DNA of 64,000 bases from Yinghuangia sp051388915 (GCF_051388915.1 NZ_JBPKBH010000002.1:434001-498000), one strand, 5' to 3'; shown: positions 1 through 8,392, numbered from the stretch's first letter. Made by a program: numbers and translations. The notes: generated from the letters alone by a model not told the origin.

Positions 1-930
1 CAGGGATTGCAGCGGGAAGCCGGACACCGAGTCCAGTGGCCGCCGGGTCATGCGGGACGCCACCTCCCACACCGTCGAGGCGCCGTCGCGTACCGCGTTT
101 ATCGTCTGGGCGAGTTTGCGTTCGTGGTGCTCGCGCAGAGTGGCGAGGCGCGGCGCGAGGTCGGTGAAGCGGTGCTCGTGGGCGGGCAGCACCTCGTCGG
201 GGTCCAGTTCTCCGAGGCGGTCGAGGGCCCCGAGGAAGTCGGTGAGCGGGTCGCCGTCGTAGCCCGAATCGTGCATGCCGACGGGGAAGCGCGGCAGGAC
301 GTGGTCGCCGGAGAACAGCAGTTCGCGGTCCTCGTCCCAGAAGCAGAGGTGGCCGGGCGAGTGACCGGGCGTCCAGACGGCCCGCAGGTTCCAGCCGGGC
401 ACGGGCGGGCGCTCGCCGTCCTCCAGGAGGAGGTCGGGCCTGGGCAGTTCGATGCGCTCGCCGGGGCGGGCCGATTGCGCGGCGTCCTCGGCGACGTGAT
501 CGGGGGCGCCGGCGGCGAGCAGGATTTCCAGGTGCCGGTGCGCGGCGTCCGTCTCCCACACGCTCAGGACGGCGGCGTCCAGCGGGTGGAGGGACACCCA
601 CGCGCCGGATTCCGCGCGAATGCGTCCGGCCAGGCCGTAGTGGTCGAAGTGCGCGTGGGTGACGACGACTCCGCGGATGTCGGCGATGGAGGTGCCGAGT
701 TCGGCGAGGCCGCGGGCGAGTCCGGCGTAGCTGTCGTCGTTGTCCCAACCGCTGTCGATGACGTACGGCCCGCGCGGGGTCTCCATCACGTAGACCATCA
801 CGTAGCGCGGGAGGCCCGGCAGCGGCACGGGCACGCTCCACAGCCCCGGCCGCACCTCCTCGACCGGCGGCAGCGCTCGTTCCGCCCGGGCCGTCCGCCC
901 GGGCCCCTCCGGTCGTCGCGGTCCTGCCAC
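1..930 (-). CDS. MBL-fold metallo-hydrolase, C-terminus cut by window edge
   Basis: Metallo-beta-lactamase-fold hydrolase of the glyoxalase II-like group, probably a cytoplasmic zinc hydrolase; the substrate cannot be told. The frame is open from a GTG at 930 down to base 1, giving at least 310 residues. The metal motif HAHFDH lies at residues 92-97, a second metal-site stretch PGHSPGH near 187 and an FSGDH segment near 207. This is the order expected for the family. The GTG start is supported by GGAGG six bases upstream (931-940, complement). The gene is transcribed away from the dehydrogenase at 1257, so the 931-1256 gap is a divergent promoter region. The frame on the opposite strand is only a GC-rich shadow. 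The family call is secure, the reaction is not. Confidence 0.85.
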   Translation of the reverse strand, partial: MAGPRRPEGPGRTARAERALPPVEEVRPGLWSVPVPLPGLPRYVMVYVMETPRGPYVIDSGWDNDDSYAGLARGLAELGTSIADIRGVVVTHAHFDHYGLAGRIRAESGAWVSLHPLDAAVLSVWETDAAHRHLEILLAAGAPDHVAEDAAQSARPGERIELPRPDLLLEDGERPPVPGWNLRAVWTPGHSPGHLCFWDEDRELLFSGDHVLPRFPVGMHDSGYDGDPLTDFLGALDRLGELDPDEVLPAHEHRFTDLAPRLATLREHHERKLAQTINAVRDGASTVWEVASRMTRRPLDSVSGFPLQSL

Positions 931-964
931 GGATGCCTCCCTTCGGCGTGGTCACGCCTGCCAC

Positions 965-991
965 CTGTATAGATCACTCTGTATAGATCAC
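965..991. promoter_or_regulatory. Tandem 13-bp direct repeat in divergent promoter region
   Basis: Two perfect copies of CTGTATAGATCAC lie at 965-977 and 979-991, a 14-bp period. They sit 35 bp upstream of the GTG of the metallo-hydrolase and are far more AT-rich than their surroundings. The minus-strand reading contains TATAC twice, so they could be a duplicated -10 region or a repressor binding site. No regulator can be assigned. Confidence 0.4.
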
Positions 992-1175
992 CGGGGCGGG
1001 GGTGCGGACAGGGGCCCCGCGTCGGCGCCGCCGGGGCGCCCGGCGGACACGGAGCACGCACGAGCTCGCCCGCCCCGCGCGGGCCCGCGGCCGACAAGTG
1101 GCCACCGACGCCCCGGATGCGGGAGCCCGGTCCCCTGCATTGCGGCTCTTGCCTTCCCCTCCCCCGCGCCCTAGC

Positions 1176-1189
1176 TTAACGAGCGTTCA
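1176..1189. promoter_or_regulatory. Imperfect palindrome upstream of SDR gene, TetR-operator-like
   Basis: TTAACGAGCGTTCA carries the inverted repeat AACG-AG-CGTT, the general form of operators used by TetR regulators of acyl-CoA metabolism. It lies 68 bp upstream of the ATG of the HSD10-like dehydrogenase. The rest of 931-1256 shows no gene. Confidence 0.3.
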
Positions 1190-1256
1190 TTACGTCGCAG
1201 CGTGCCGCGCCCGTACGGCAGTTCGCGTGCGCGCCTGCCCGAAGCGGGAGTTCTGC

Positions 1257-2021
1257 ATGCGCATCGAAGGCATCTCCGCACTCGTGACCGGCGGCGCGTC
1301 CGGCCTGGGGCTGGGCACCGCCAAGCGCCTGGTGGCGGCCGGGGCGCACGTCGTGATCGTCGACCTCCCGCGGTCCGCGGGCGACAAGGCCGCGGCCGAA
1401 CTCGGGGACAGGGCACGATTCGTGGCCGCGGACGTCACCGAGCCCGAGCAGCTCCGGGCCGCGATCGACGCGGCGGGCGAGTCCGGGCCGCTGCGCGCGG
1501 TCGTGCACTGCGCCGGGATCGGCAGCGCGATCCGGGTCGTGGACCGGTCCGGCAATGCGGGTGAACTGGCGGCGTTCGAGCAGGTCGTACGGGTGAACCT
1601 GATCGGCTCGTACAACGTGCTGCGGCTGGGCGCGGCGGCCATGGCGGCGGCCGAACCGGTGGACGGCGAGCGGGGCGTGGTGGTGCTCACCGCGTCGGTC
1701 GCGGCGTTCGAGGGCCAGATCGGCCAGATCGCCTACAGCGCGTCCAAGGGCGGCGTCGTCGCGATGACCCTTTGCGCGGCGCGCGACCTCGCGGGCCGCG
1801 CCATCCGCGTGAACACCATCGCCCCGGGCCTGATGGACACCCCGCTGTTCGACCTGCTGCGCGACGACATCCGCGACTCGCTCGCCGCGAGCGTGCCCAA
1901 CCCGCGCCGCTTCGGCACGCCCGACGAGTACGGTCGGACCGCGCAGTTCGTCATCGAGAACGCCTACCTCAACGGCGAGACCCTGCGCCTGGACGGGGCC
2001 ATCCGCATGGCACCGCGCTGA
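1257..2021 (+). CDS. SDR-family 3-hydroxyacyl-CoA dehydrogenase-like protein (HSD10 type)
   Basis: Short-chain dehydrogenase of 254 residues, close in form to type 10 17-beta-hydroxysteroid dehydrogenase / 3-hydroxy-2-methylbutyryl-CoA dehydrogenase, which oxidises a 3-hydroxyacyl-CoA with NAD in beta-oxidation or isoleucine breakdown. The Rossmann motif TGGASGLG is at residues 11-18. The catalytic Ser147, Tyr160 and Lys164 (YSASK) are all present, and Asp35-36 after the second strand suggests NAD rather than NADP. The ATG at 1257 is preferred over upstream in-frame codons because the protein begins exactly where the family does and GGGAG lies just upstream. The crotonase gene 341 bp downstream makes an acyl-CoA degradation role likely. 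The true substrate is inferred, not shown. Confidence 0.85.
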   Translation: MRIEGISALVTGGASGLGLGTAKRLVAAGAHVVIVDLPRSAGDKAAAELGDRARFVAADVTEPEQLRAAIDAAGESGPLRAVVHCAGIGSAIRVVDRSGNAGELAAFEQVVRVNLIGSYNVLRLGAAAMAAAEPVDGERGVVVLTASVAAFEGQIGQIAYSASKGGVVAMTLCAARDLAGRAIRVNTIAPGLMDTPLFDLLRDDIRDSLAASVPNPRRFGTPDEYGRTAQFVIENAYLNGETLRLDGAIRMAPR

Positions 2022-2064
2022 CCGACGGGTCCGCGCCGCGCTCCGACGCCGGCCCGGCGTGGCG

Positions 2065-2090
2065 GGTTCCGGCCGACGTCGGCCGGAACC
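2065..2090. terminator. Perfect 26-bp palindrome after the SDR gene
   Basis: GGTTCCGGCCGAC at 2065-2077 is followed directly by its exact reverse complement at 2078-2090, 44 bp after the SDR stop. It can fold into a stem of about 11 bp without a T tract, as is common for actinobacterial terminators. It could also be a protein-binding palindrome. The remaining 2022-2362 interval is GC-rich and gene-free. Confidence 0.5.
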
Positions 2091-2362
2091 TCACCCGAGT
2101 CGCAGGCGTCGGATCCCGGCGCGGTTCCGCGGCCCGCGTCCGATTCCGCAGCCCGCACCCGGTCCGCGGACGCCCCATCCGCGATCCGACCCCACGGCCC
2201 GCTCCCACCACCCGCGCGGGCGTCCGCGCACCGCTCGCCCGCAACCCGCATGGGGGTCCCGCCCGGCTCCCCGCGACCCGTGCGCGGGTCCGCACACCGC
2301 TCCCCCACGCGCCCGTCGCGCTTCCCCGCGCCCGGGCCACCCGACTCGCCAGGAGGCTTCCG

Positions 2363-3127
2363 ATGTCCGACGAGGTACTGGTCGAGCACGCCGACGGCGT
2401 CATGCTCGTCACGATCAACCGCCCCCGCGCCCGCAATGCCGTCAACCGCGCGGTGAGCGACGGAATCGCCGCCGCCATGGACGAGTTCGAGGCCCGCAAG
2501 GACATCACGGTCGCCGTCGTCACCGGCGCGGGCGGCACGTTCTGCGCGGGCATGGACCTCAAGGCGTTCGTGGCCGGGGAGAACGCCCTGCACCGCGAGC
2601 GCGGCTTCGCGGGCATCGCGAGCAGGCCGCCGCGCAAGCCGGTGATCGCCGCGGTCGAGGGGTACGCGCTGGCCGGCGGCTGCGAGATCGCCCTCGCGTG
2701 CGACATGGTGGTGGCGGCCGAGGACGCCGCGTTCGGCATTCCCGAGGTCAAGCGGGGACTGGTGGCGGGCGCAGGCGGGCTGATGCGGCTGCCGCGGCGG
2801 ATCCCGTACCAGATCGCCATGGAGCTCGCGCTGACCGGCGACCCGCTGACCGCCGCCGAGGCGCACCGCCTCGGCCTGGTGAACCGCCTCACCGCGCCGG
2901 GCGGGGCGCTCGTCGCGGCACGCGAACTGGCCGCCCGGATCGCGGTCAACGCGCCGCTCGCGGTGGCGGCCACCAAAGAGGTCGTGGTCGCGTCCGCCGA
3001 CTGGTCCGCGGACGAGGCGTTCGCCCGCCAGCAGGAGATCATCGGCCCGGTCTTCCGCTCCTCGGACGCCCGCGAGGGCGCGATCGCCTTCGCGGAGAAG
3101 CGCCCGCCTGTCTGGCGAGGCGAGTAG
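2363..3127 (+). CDS. Enoyl-CoA hydratase/isomerase family protein (crotonase)
   Basis: Crotonase-fold protein of 254 residues, predicted to hydrate a 2-enoyl-CoA or carry out a related CoA-ester reaction in the cytoplasm. The oxyanion-hole segments are CAGMDL (61-66) and AGGCE (104-108). Both acidic residues used by true hydratases are in place: Glu108 in GGCE and Glu128 in IPEVKRG. That favours hydratase over the dehalogenase or decarboxylase relatives that lack one of them. AGGAGG at 2351-2356, six bases before the ATG, fixes the start. With the SDR gene upstream it could supply two consecutive steps (hydration, then oxidation) of a beta-oxidation-like route. No thiolase or acyl-CoA dehydrogenase is seen nearby, so the pathway is incomplete in this window. 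Confidence 0.88.
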   Translation: MSDEVLVEHADGVMLVTINRPRARNAVNRAVSDGIAAAMDEFEARKDITVAVVTGAGGTFCAGMDLKAFVAGENALHRERGFAGIASRPPRKPVIAAVEGYALAGGCEIALACDMVVAAEDAAFGIPEVKRGLVAGAGGLMRLPRRIPYQIAMELALTGDPLTAAEAHRLGLVNRLTAPGGALVAARELAARIAVNAPLAVAATKEVVVASADWSADEAFARQQEIIGPVFRSSDAREGAIAFAEKRPPVWRGE

Positions 3128-3260
3128 CGCACCGATTGCGGAGCGCGCGCCGCCCGGCGCGGTGCGGCGCGGCCCAGCACGAGACGGCGTGAGCCACGAT
3201 GCGGCCCGGCCCGGGGCGGCGCAGTGCGGCCCAGCGCAGGACGGCCCAGCGCGGGACGGC

Positions 3261-3350
3261 GCAGGGCGGCCCAGCGCGGGATGCGCACTGCGGCCGGGCG
3301 CAGGGCGGCCCAGCGCGGGATGCGCACTGCGGCCGGGCGCAGGGCGGCAC
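3261..3350. repeat. 39-bp tandem repeat, 2.3 copies
   Basis: Two full copies of a 39-bp unit begin at 3261 and 3300, with a partial third at 3339. The unit contains GCAGGGCGGCCCAGCGCGGG followed by ATGCGCACTGCGGCCGG. Because 39 is divisible by three, long open frames run through it on both strands, but none has family-like protein content. It lies in the 421-bp gap between the crotonase and transketolase genes. Confidence 0.85.
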
Positions 3351-3385
3351 AGTGCGGCCGGCCGCGGGGCGGCCCGGCGCGGGGC

Positions 3386-3445
3386 GGCCCGGCACGGCGC
3401 GAGGCGGCCCGGCACGGCGCGAGGCGGCCCGGCACGGCGCGAGGC
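3386..3445. repeat. 20-bp tandem repeat, 3 perfect copies
   Basis: The unit GGCCCGGCACGGCGCGAGGC occurs three times head to tail at 3386, 3406 and 3426. The period is not a multiple of three, which argues that the region is not coding. It forms the second half of the repetitive gap before the transketolase gene. Confidence 0.9.
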
Positions 3446-3548
3446 GGCGCGTCGCGCCCGGCCCCACCCGCTCCGCTCGGTTTCGCGCGAGGCGACAGGG
3501 GCAGCGGCGCGAGAGGCACCCGCCCGCCGTACGGAAGGACTCGCCGCC

Positions 3549-5555
3549 ATGCCCGACCGCTCGTTCGACGCACGTGACACCCAGATGGACGAACTCGCTC
3601 GTGAGCTGCGCATCGACGCGGTCCGCTCCTCCTCGGCGGCCGGGTCCGGGCACCCCACGTCCTCGCTGTCCGCGGCCGACCTGATGGCCGTGCTCCTGGG
3701 CCGCCACCTGCGCTTCGACTTCGACGACCCGGCGCACCCCGGCAACGACCGGCTGATCTTCTCCAAGGGTCACGCCACACCGCTGCTGTACGCGATGTAC
3801 CGGGCCGTCGGCGCGATCGACGACGACGAACTCCAGACCTTCCGGCGCCGCGGCAGCCGCCTGGAGGGCCATCCCACCCCGCGGCTCCCCTGGGTCGACT
3901 TCGCCACCGGGTCGCTCGGCCAGGGTCTGCCGCTGGGCGCCGGACTGGCCTGGGCGATGGCCCGGCTCGAACGCCCCTCCGGATCCGAGGACGGGGACGG
4001 AAGCGGCGACGGCGGGGACGCGCGAGCCGCCGGGTCCGGCGGTGCCGCGTCCCAGGCCGTCCCGCGCGTGTGGGTGCTGAGCGGGGACGGCGAGCTGGCC
4101 GAGGGCTCGGTGTGGGAGGCCGCCGAGTTCGCCGGGTACCACCGCCTGGACAACCTGGTCCTGGTCGTGGACGCCAACCGGCTCGGGCAGCGCGGCCCCA
4201 CCCGGCACGGCTGGGACCTGGACGCGTACACGAACCGGTTCAACGCTTTCGGCTGGCACACCCGGGCCATCGACGGCCACGACACGACCGCGATCGACGA
4301 CGCCTACGTCGACGCCGAGGACACGTTGGGACGTCCGACCGCGATCATCGCGCGCACGCTCAAGGGCCGCGGCGTGCCCGAGGTCGAGAACCGCGAGGGC
4401 GCGCACGGCAAGCCCGTGCCGCAGCCCGATCTGGCCATCGCGGCGCTGGGCGGCGAGCCGCGCGACCGGGTGACCGTGCGCACGCGCCCGCCCGTCAACA
4501 TGCGTGCGGTGCCGCGGGCCGGGGAGCGCGACGCCGATCGGGACAAGGACGCCGAGCTCCCGTCGTACGAGGTCGGTGAGAGCGTCCCGACGCGCAAGGC
4601 CTTCGGGGCGGCGCTCGCGGCGCTGGGCGATGCACGGGCGGACGTCGTCGCCATCGACGGCGAGGTCGGCGACTCCACCGGGCTCCAGCCTTTCGCCGAG
4701 CGCCACCCGGACCGGTTCCTGGAGTGCTACATCGCCGAACAGCAGCTCGTGTCCTCGGCCGTCGCGGCGCAGTCGCGGGGGTGGGTGCCGTACGCGGCGA
4801 CGTTCGCGGCGTTCCTGACCCGCGCGCACGACTTCCTGCGCATGGCCGCGATCGGCCGCGCCGACCTGTGCATGGTCGGCTCACACGCCGGGACCTCCAT
4901 CGGCCAGGACGGGCCGTCCCAGATGGGCCTCGAAGACCTGGCCATGTTCCGCACGCTGCACGGCAGCACGGTCCTGTACCCGTGCGACGCCAACCAGACC
5001 GCCCGGCTCGTCGCCGAGCTGGCCGACGGGACCGGCATCCGCTACTTGCGGACCACGCGCGGCGAGACGCCGGTCGTGTATGGACCGGACGAGGACTTTC
5101 CCGTCGGCGGCAGCAAGGTGCTGCGTGCCGGCGACGCCGACCGCGCCACCCTGGTGGCGGCCGGGATCACGGTGCACGAGGCGCTGAAGGCCGCCGACCG
5201 CCTGGCCGAACGGGGCGTGCCGGTACGGGTGGTCGACGCGTACTCGGTCAAGCCGATCGACGCGGCGGCGCTGCGCGAGGCCGCGGCGGCCACCGGCTGC
5301 CTGGTCACCGTCGAGGACCACCGGCCCGAGGGCGGTCTCGGCGACGCGGTGGCCGAGGTGTTCGCGGGTGCGGACACCGGGGACGCGCGGGACGACAGGG
5401 TGGGCGGCGACCGCACTCCGCCGCGGCTCGTCCGCCTGGCCGTCCGGCACATGCCGGGCTCGGCGACACCGGACGAGCAGCTCGCGGACTCGGGCATCGA
5501 CGCGGCGGCGATCGAGGCCGCGGTGCTCGGCGTCGTCGGGAACGGGCGGGGCTGA
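3549..5555 (+). CDS. tkt: Transketolase, animal-type
   Basis: Full-length transketolase of 668 residues. It transfers two-carbon units between sugar phosphates using thiamine diphosphate (non-oxidative pentose phosphate pathway). The order is N-terminal TPP domain, pyrimidine-binding domain and C-terminal domain. The TPP/metal motif starts at GDG 179-181 and ends at Asn210. The segment SIGQDGPSQMGLEDLAMFR in the second domain matches the metazoan TKT class rather than the bacterial TktA class, which has a His-containing motif there. Residues about 144-170 are a Gly/Asp/Ser-rich, probably disordered linker. GGAAGGA about eight bases upstream supports the ATG. A primary TktA may exist elsewhere, in which case this would be an accessory enzyme. 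Dihydroxyacetone synthase is a less likely alternative. Confidence 0.88.
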   Translation: MPDRSFDARDTQMDELARELRIDAVRSSSAAGSGHPTSSLSAADLMAVLLGRHLRFDFDDPAHPGNDRLIFSKGHATPLLYAMYRAVGAIDDDELQTFRRRGSRLEGHPTPRLPWVDFATGSLGQGLPLGAGLAWAMARLERPSGSEDGDGSGDGGDARAAGSGGAASQAVPRVWVLSGDGELAEGSVWEAAEFAGYHRLDNLVLVVDANRLGQRGPTRHGWDLDAYTNRFNAFGWHTRAIDGHDTTAIDDAYVDAEDTLGRPTAIIARTLKGRGVPEVENREGAHGKPVPQPDLAIAALGGEPRDRVTVRTRPPVNMRAVPRAGERDADRDKDAELPSYEVGESVPTRKAFGAALAALGDARADVVAIDGEVGDSTGLQPFAERHPDRFLECYIAEQQLVSSAVAAQSRGWVPYAATFAAFLTRAHDFLRMAAIGRADLCMVGSHAGTSIGQDGPSQMGLEDLAMFRTLHGSTVLYPCDANQTARLVAELADGTGIRYLRTTRGETPVVYGPDEDFPVGGSKVLRAGDADRATLVAAGITVHEALKAADRLAERGVPVRVVDAYSVKPIDAAALREAAAATGCLVTVEDHRPEGGLGDAVAEVFAGADTGDARDDRVGGDRTPPRLVRLAVRHMPGSATPDEQLADSGIDAAAIEAAVLGVVGNGRG

Positions 5556-5792
5556 CGGACTGCCGCCGCGGGCGCACGTCGCGGGGGATCTCCGCAACAG
5601 GCCGTGTTTGCCGTTCCCGGCCGAGGGCAGCGTCGCGCATGCGAGATCCAAAAGCTTGATCCAAAACGCGAGGTCCGAACGCGATGCGCAACCGCGGGCC
5701 CCGAACGCGAGGCCCGAACGCCGGACCCGAACGCCGGACCCGAACCGAACGCGACACCCGTACGACCGAGTCACGAAAGCGAGTGGTACCCC

Positions 5793-6350
5793 ATGGCAGC
5801 CGCACTCGACGGGCGGAAGATCGCCTTCCTGGTCGCCCCCGAAGGCTTCGAGCAGGTGGAGCTGACCTCGCCCTGGCAGGCGGTGGAAGGGGCCGGCGGC
5901 ACGCCCACTCTGGTCTCCACCAAGGGCGGCAAGGCGCAGGGCTTCGACCACCTGGACCGCGCGGACCAGTTCGGCGTGGACGCCGAGGTGGCCGACACAT
6001 CCGCGGACGACTTCGACGCGCTGGTCCTGCCCGGCGGCGTCGCGAACCCCGACTTCCTGCGCACGGACGAGGGCGCGGTGGCCTTCGCCAAGGCGTTCTT
6101 CGACCAGGGCAAGCCGGTCGCGGTGATCTGCCACGGCCCGTGGACGCTGGTCGAGGCCGGGGTCCTGCGGGGCCGCCGGGTGACCTCGTGGCCGAGCCTG
6201 GCCACCGACATCCGGAACGCGGGCGGAGACTGGGTGGACGAGGAGGTCGTGGTCTGCGAGGACGGGCCCAACACCCTGGTCAGCAGCCGCAAGCCCGGCG
6301 ACCTCCCGGCGTTCGACGACGCCCTGGTACGCACCTTCGCCGCGGTTTGA
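5793..6350 (+). CDS. DJ-1/PfpI family protein
   Basis: DJ-1/PfpI-superfamily protein of 185 residues, of the group annotated as general stress protein 18, deglycase or intracellular protease. The nucleophile elbow AVICHGPWTL carries Cys113 followed by His114, and the conserved glutamate region PEGFEQVEL is at 16-24. The fold predicts a glyoxal/methylglyoxal-related hydratase or repair activity in the cytoplasm; the exact activity in this family is disputed. The start was chosen at the ATG that begins the normal family N-terminus, although its ribosome binding site is weak. The upstream gap (5556-5792) has CCCGAACGCCGGA-type repeats. The VOC protein 102 bp downstream may share its transcript, which would suit a reactive-aldehyde stress role. 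Confidence 0.85.
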   Translation: MAAALDGRKIAFLVAPEGFEQVELTSPWQAVEGAGGTPTLVSTKGGKAQGFDHLDRADQFGVDAEVADTSADDFDALVLPGGVANPDFLRTDEGAVAFAKAFFDQGKPVAVICHGPWTLVEAGVLRGRRVTSWPSLATDIRNAGGDWVDEEVVVCEDGPNTLVSSRKPGDLPAFDDALVRTFAAV

Positions 6351-6452
6351 GCGCTCACCCGCGAGGCCCGAGCCCGGAGACCCGAGGCCCGGAGACCCGA
6401 GCCCGAGACCAGCGACACCCGCGAACCCGAGAGAACAGCGAGAGGCCCCCTG

Positions 6453-6827
6453 ATGTTTGAGGACAGCAAGGCGTTCAGCGGATTCGCCGTACAGGACATC
6501 GCCGCCGCCAAGGAGTTCTACGACCGCCTGCTCGGCGTCAGCACGATCGAGCGGAACGGCCTGCTGGAGCTGCACCTCTCAGGCGGCACCACCGTGCTGG
6601 TGTATCCCAAGGAAAACCACACCCCGGCCACGTTCACCATTCTGAACTTCCCGGTGCCGGACATCGAGAAGGCGGTCGACGAACTCACCGCACGCGGCGT
6701 CGCGATGCAGCGGTACGACGGGTTCGAGGCCGATGAGAAAGGCATCTGCCGCGACCCCGCCGGACCGCCGATCGCGTGGTTCACCGACCCGTCCGGCAAC
6801 ATCCTGTCGGTGCTTGAGGTGGCGTGA
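6453..6827 (+). CDS. VOC (glyoxalase/bleomycin resistance) family protein
   Basis: Single-module vicinal-oxygen-chelate protein of 124 residues, built from two beta-alpha-beta-beta-beta units. It begins with FSGFAVQDIAAAKEFYDRLLG and ends with FTDPSGNILSVLEV, the typical first and last segments of these proteins. Such proteins act as dimers, as metal-dependent lyases, dioxygenases or drug-binding proteins. Only one candidate metal ligand pair is clear, so the function stays open. The ATG at 6453 gives a standard-length protein. The short 6351-6452 spacer is filled with GGAGACCCGAG-type repeats and holds no other feature. It may be co-expressed with the DJ-1-like gene. Confidence 0.85.
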   Translation: MFEDSKAFSGFAVQDIAAAKEFYDRLLGVSTIERNGLLELHLSGGTTVLVYPKENHTPATFTILNFPVPDIEKAVDELTARGVAMQRYDGFEADEKGICRDPAGPPIAWFTDPSGNILSVLEVA

Positions 6828-6855
6828 CCTCCGGCGTCGGCCGGTGGATCGACAC

Positions 6856-7281
6856 CTACCCCATCTCGGCGGCGAGCCGGTCGAGGCACTGGCGCCAGCC
6901 GGCCGCGACCCCTTCGGCGTTGCCCGTGTCGGTAGGCACGTGCGTGAGAACGACGACGCTGCCGCCGCTCTCCCCGGCACGGACCTCGACCCGCACGTGG
7001 TCGTCGAACTGTCGCTCGCTGCCCTGGAGATCGTGCTCGTCGAAGGCGAACACGCGCCGCTTGGGGTCGAAGTCGGTCAGCGTCGCCTCGATCACGCCGC
7101 CCTCGTACTCGAACGCCAGGCGGCCCCCGACGCGGGGCTCGAACGCGGCGACCGGGAACGGGTACCAGCGGCCCAGCCGTTCGGCGGTACTGACCACGGC
7201 CCACACCTGCTCCGGATCGTGCGGCAGGCGCCGCTCGAAACGCAGCGCGGAGCGGCCGTTGACGACAACTGTGGACACCAT
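6856..7281 (-). CDS. SRPBCC (AHSA1/START-like) family protein
   Basis: Protein of 141 residues with the START/Bet v 1 (SRPBCC) fold of the AHSA1 type. It begins with a beta strand and the signature ERRLPHDPEQVWAVVSTAER, followed by LGRWYPF and FEPRVGGRLAFEY. These small cytoplasmic proteins hold a hydrophobic ligand or help chaperones, and some act on toxic compounds. The ATG at 7281 is preceded by AAGGAG, which decides against longer in-frame starts. It converges on the VOC gene with only 28 bp between the stops. No ligand can be predicted. Confidence 0.82.
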   Translation of the reverse strand: MVSTVVVNGRSALRFERRLPHDPEQVWAVVSTAERLGRWYPFPVAAFEPRVGGRLAFEYEGGVIEATLTDFDPKRRVFAFDEHDLQGSERQFDDHVRVEVRAGESGGSVVVLTHVPTDTGNAEGVAAGWRQCLDRLAAEMG

Positions 7282-7497
7282 GCGCGGCTCCTTCGACGAC
7301 GGGTACGGACGTTCACATTGTCCGACCGGCAATACCCGCAAACCCGTGCACACCGGATCCCCGCGCGTGTCGTCCCCGTGCGCGCGGCTGCGTCCGGCGG
7401 ATGTCCGGTCAGTGCCGGGTCGGTGCCGGGTCGGTGCCCGGCCAGTGCCCGGGTCAGTGCCTGGTCCGTCCCCGGCCCGTGTCCGGTCACTGTCCGG

Positions 7498-7944
7498 TCA
7501 GTGTCCCGGCGTCCTCGCGCCGAACCTGCGGACGTACCGCTTCTGCCACGGCGTCTCGACCGCACGTTTGGCGTAGTGGGCCCGTACGTACGAGACGGCC
7601 TCGCCGGACGGCACCCCGTCCAGCACCGCCATGCACGCGAGCGCCGTACCCGTACGGCCGACCCCGCCGCCGCACGCGACCTCGACCCGCTGGTCCCCGG
7701 CCCGCTCCCACGCCTCGCGCAGCGCTTCGACGGCGTCCGGGCGGTCGGTCGGCAGCCGGAAGTCGGGCCAGCGGACCCAGCGGCTGTCCCAATCCACCGG
7801 CGGCGGTTCGTGGCCGAGCAGGTACAGCGCGAACTCGGGGTGCGGGCCGTGCGGCAGCGGTCGCCGCAGGCCCCGGCCGCGCACCCGGCGGCCGGAGGGA
7901 AGCCGCAGTACACCGGGGGTTTCGGGGTCCCATGTGGCAGTCAT
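7498..7944 (-). CDS. Small protein-tyrosine/dual-specificity phosphatase-like protein
   Basis: Protein of 148 residues with the CX5R phosphatase signature CGGGVGRTG and a conserved hydrophobic helix after it. A candidate general-acid Asp lies in the WPDFRLP stretch upstream. This is the usual layout of small bacterial phosphatases that remove phosphate from tyrosine or phosphoinositide-like substrates. The ATG at 7944 is the first family-like start and has a modest AAGGTGG site. The gap after its stop (7354-7497) is filled with GTGCCGGGTC/GTCAGTGCC-type near repeats of 9-11 bp. A second, membrane-bound CX5R protein is at 29758-30510. The substrate is unknown. Confidence 0.75.
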   Translation of the reverse strand: MTATWDPETPGVLRLPSGRRVRGRGLRRPLPHGPHPEFALYLLGHEPPPVDWDSRWVRWPDFRLPTDRPDAVEALREAWERAGDQRVEVACGGGVGRTGTALACMAVLDGVPSGEAVSYVRAHYAKRAVETPWQKRYVRRFGARTPGH

Positions 7945-8043
7945 GCGGGCCACCTTAAAGGGGCACCCGGGGACCGCCGTCCGGCGTGCGCGGAAAGATC
8001 GGCGAAAACGGATCATTCGCCCGTGATCGGGTAGCCGGAAGGT

Positions 8044-8388
8044 ATGAGGACTCAAGAACTTGCCGCGAGTGTGGCGGTACCGCTGACCCTTGCGGTCATC
8101 GCCGCCGTGATTGTGGCGGGCTTGCTCATCTGGCCGGTCGTGAACGGCGTCCGGCAACGCCGGCGTCCGCCCCCGGACAATGCCCGCGAGGTCGCTTGGA
8201 CGGCGCACGACGACAACGTGCGCCATGCCCGTGAACCCAACGAGATGCCGCGCGACGGCCGGCGGCGTCTCCCCCACGAGATCGCCGGGTACGGGACGCT
8301 GAGCTCCCGCCCCCGCGCCGACGAGCCGCCGACCCCGGCGCCGCCGCCGGGCCCGGACAGCGGGTCCACGTCGCGGCCGCCCGAATAG
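8044..8388 (+). CDS. Small single-span membrane protein, DUF6479-like
   Basis: Hypothetical protein of 114 residues. Residues about 10-35 form one transmembrane helix ending in the basic stretch RQRRRPP, followed by a Pro-rich cytoplasmic tail. The tail contains REPNEMPRDGRRRLPHE, which recalls the DUF6479 family of streptomycete membrane proteins; that assignment is from memory. The function of the family is not known. The gene is followed five bases after its stop by a very strong hairpin. It is divergent from the phosphatase gene at 7944 with a 99-bp spacer. Confidence 0.65.
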   Translation: MRTQELAASVAVPLTLAVIAAVIVAGLLIWPVVNGVRQRRRPPPDNAREVAWTAHDDNVRHAREPNEMPRDGRRRLPHEIAGYGTLSSRPRADEPPTPAPPPGPDSGSTSRPPE

Positions 8389-8392
8389 CCGC

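Noticed and set aside
7..972. Plus-strand open frame opposite the metallo-hydrolase
   Set aside because: The minus strand encodes HAHFDH and other MBL motifs in order; the plus frame is an antisense shadow.
2065..2090. Attachment site or transposon end
   Set aside because: The palindrome is single, no recombinase is nearby and its position behind a stop codon fits a terminator.
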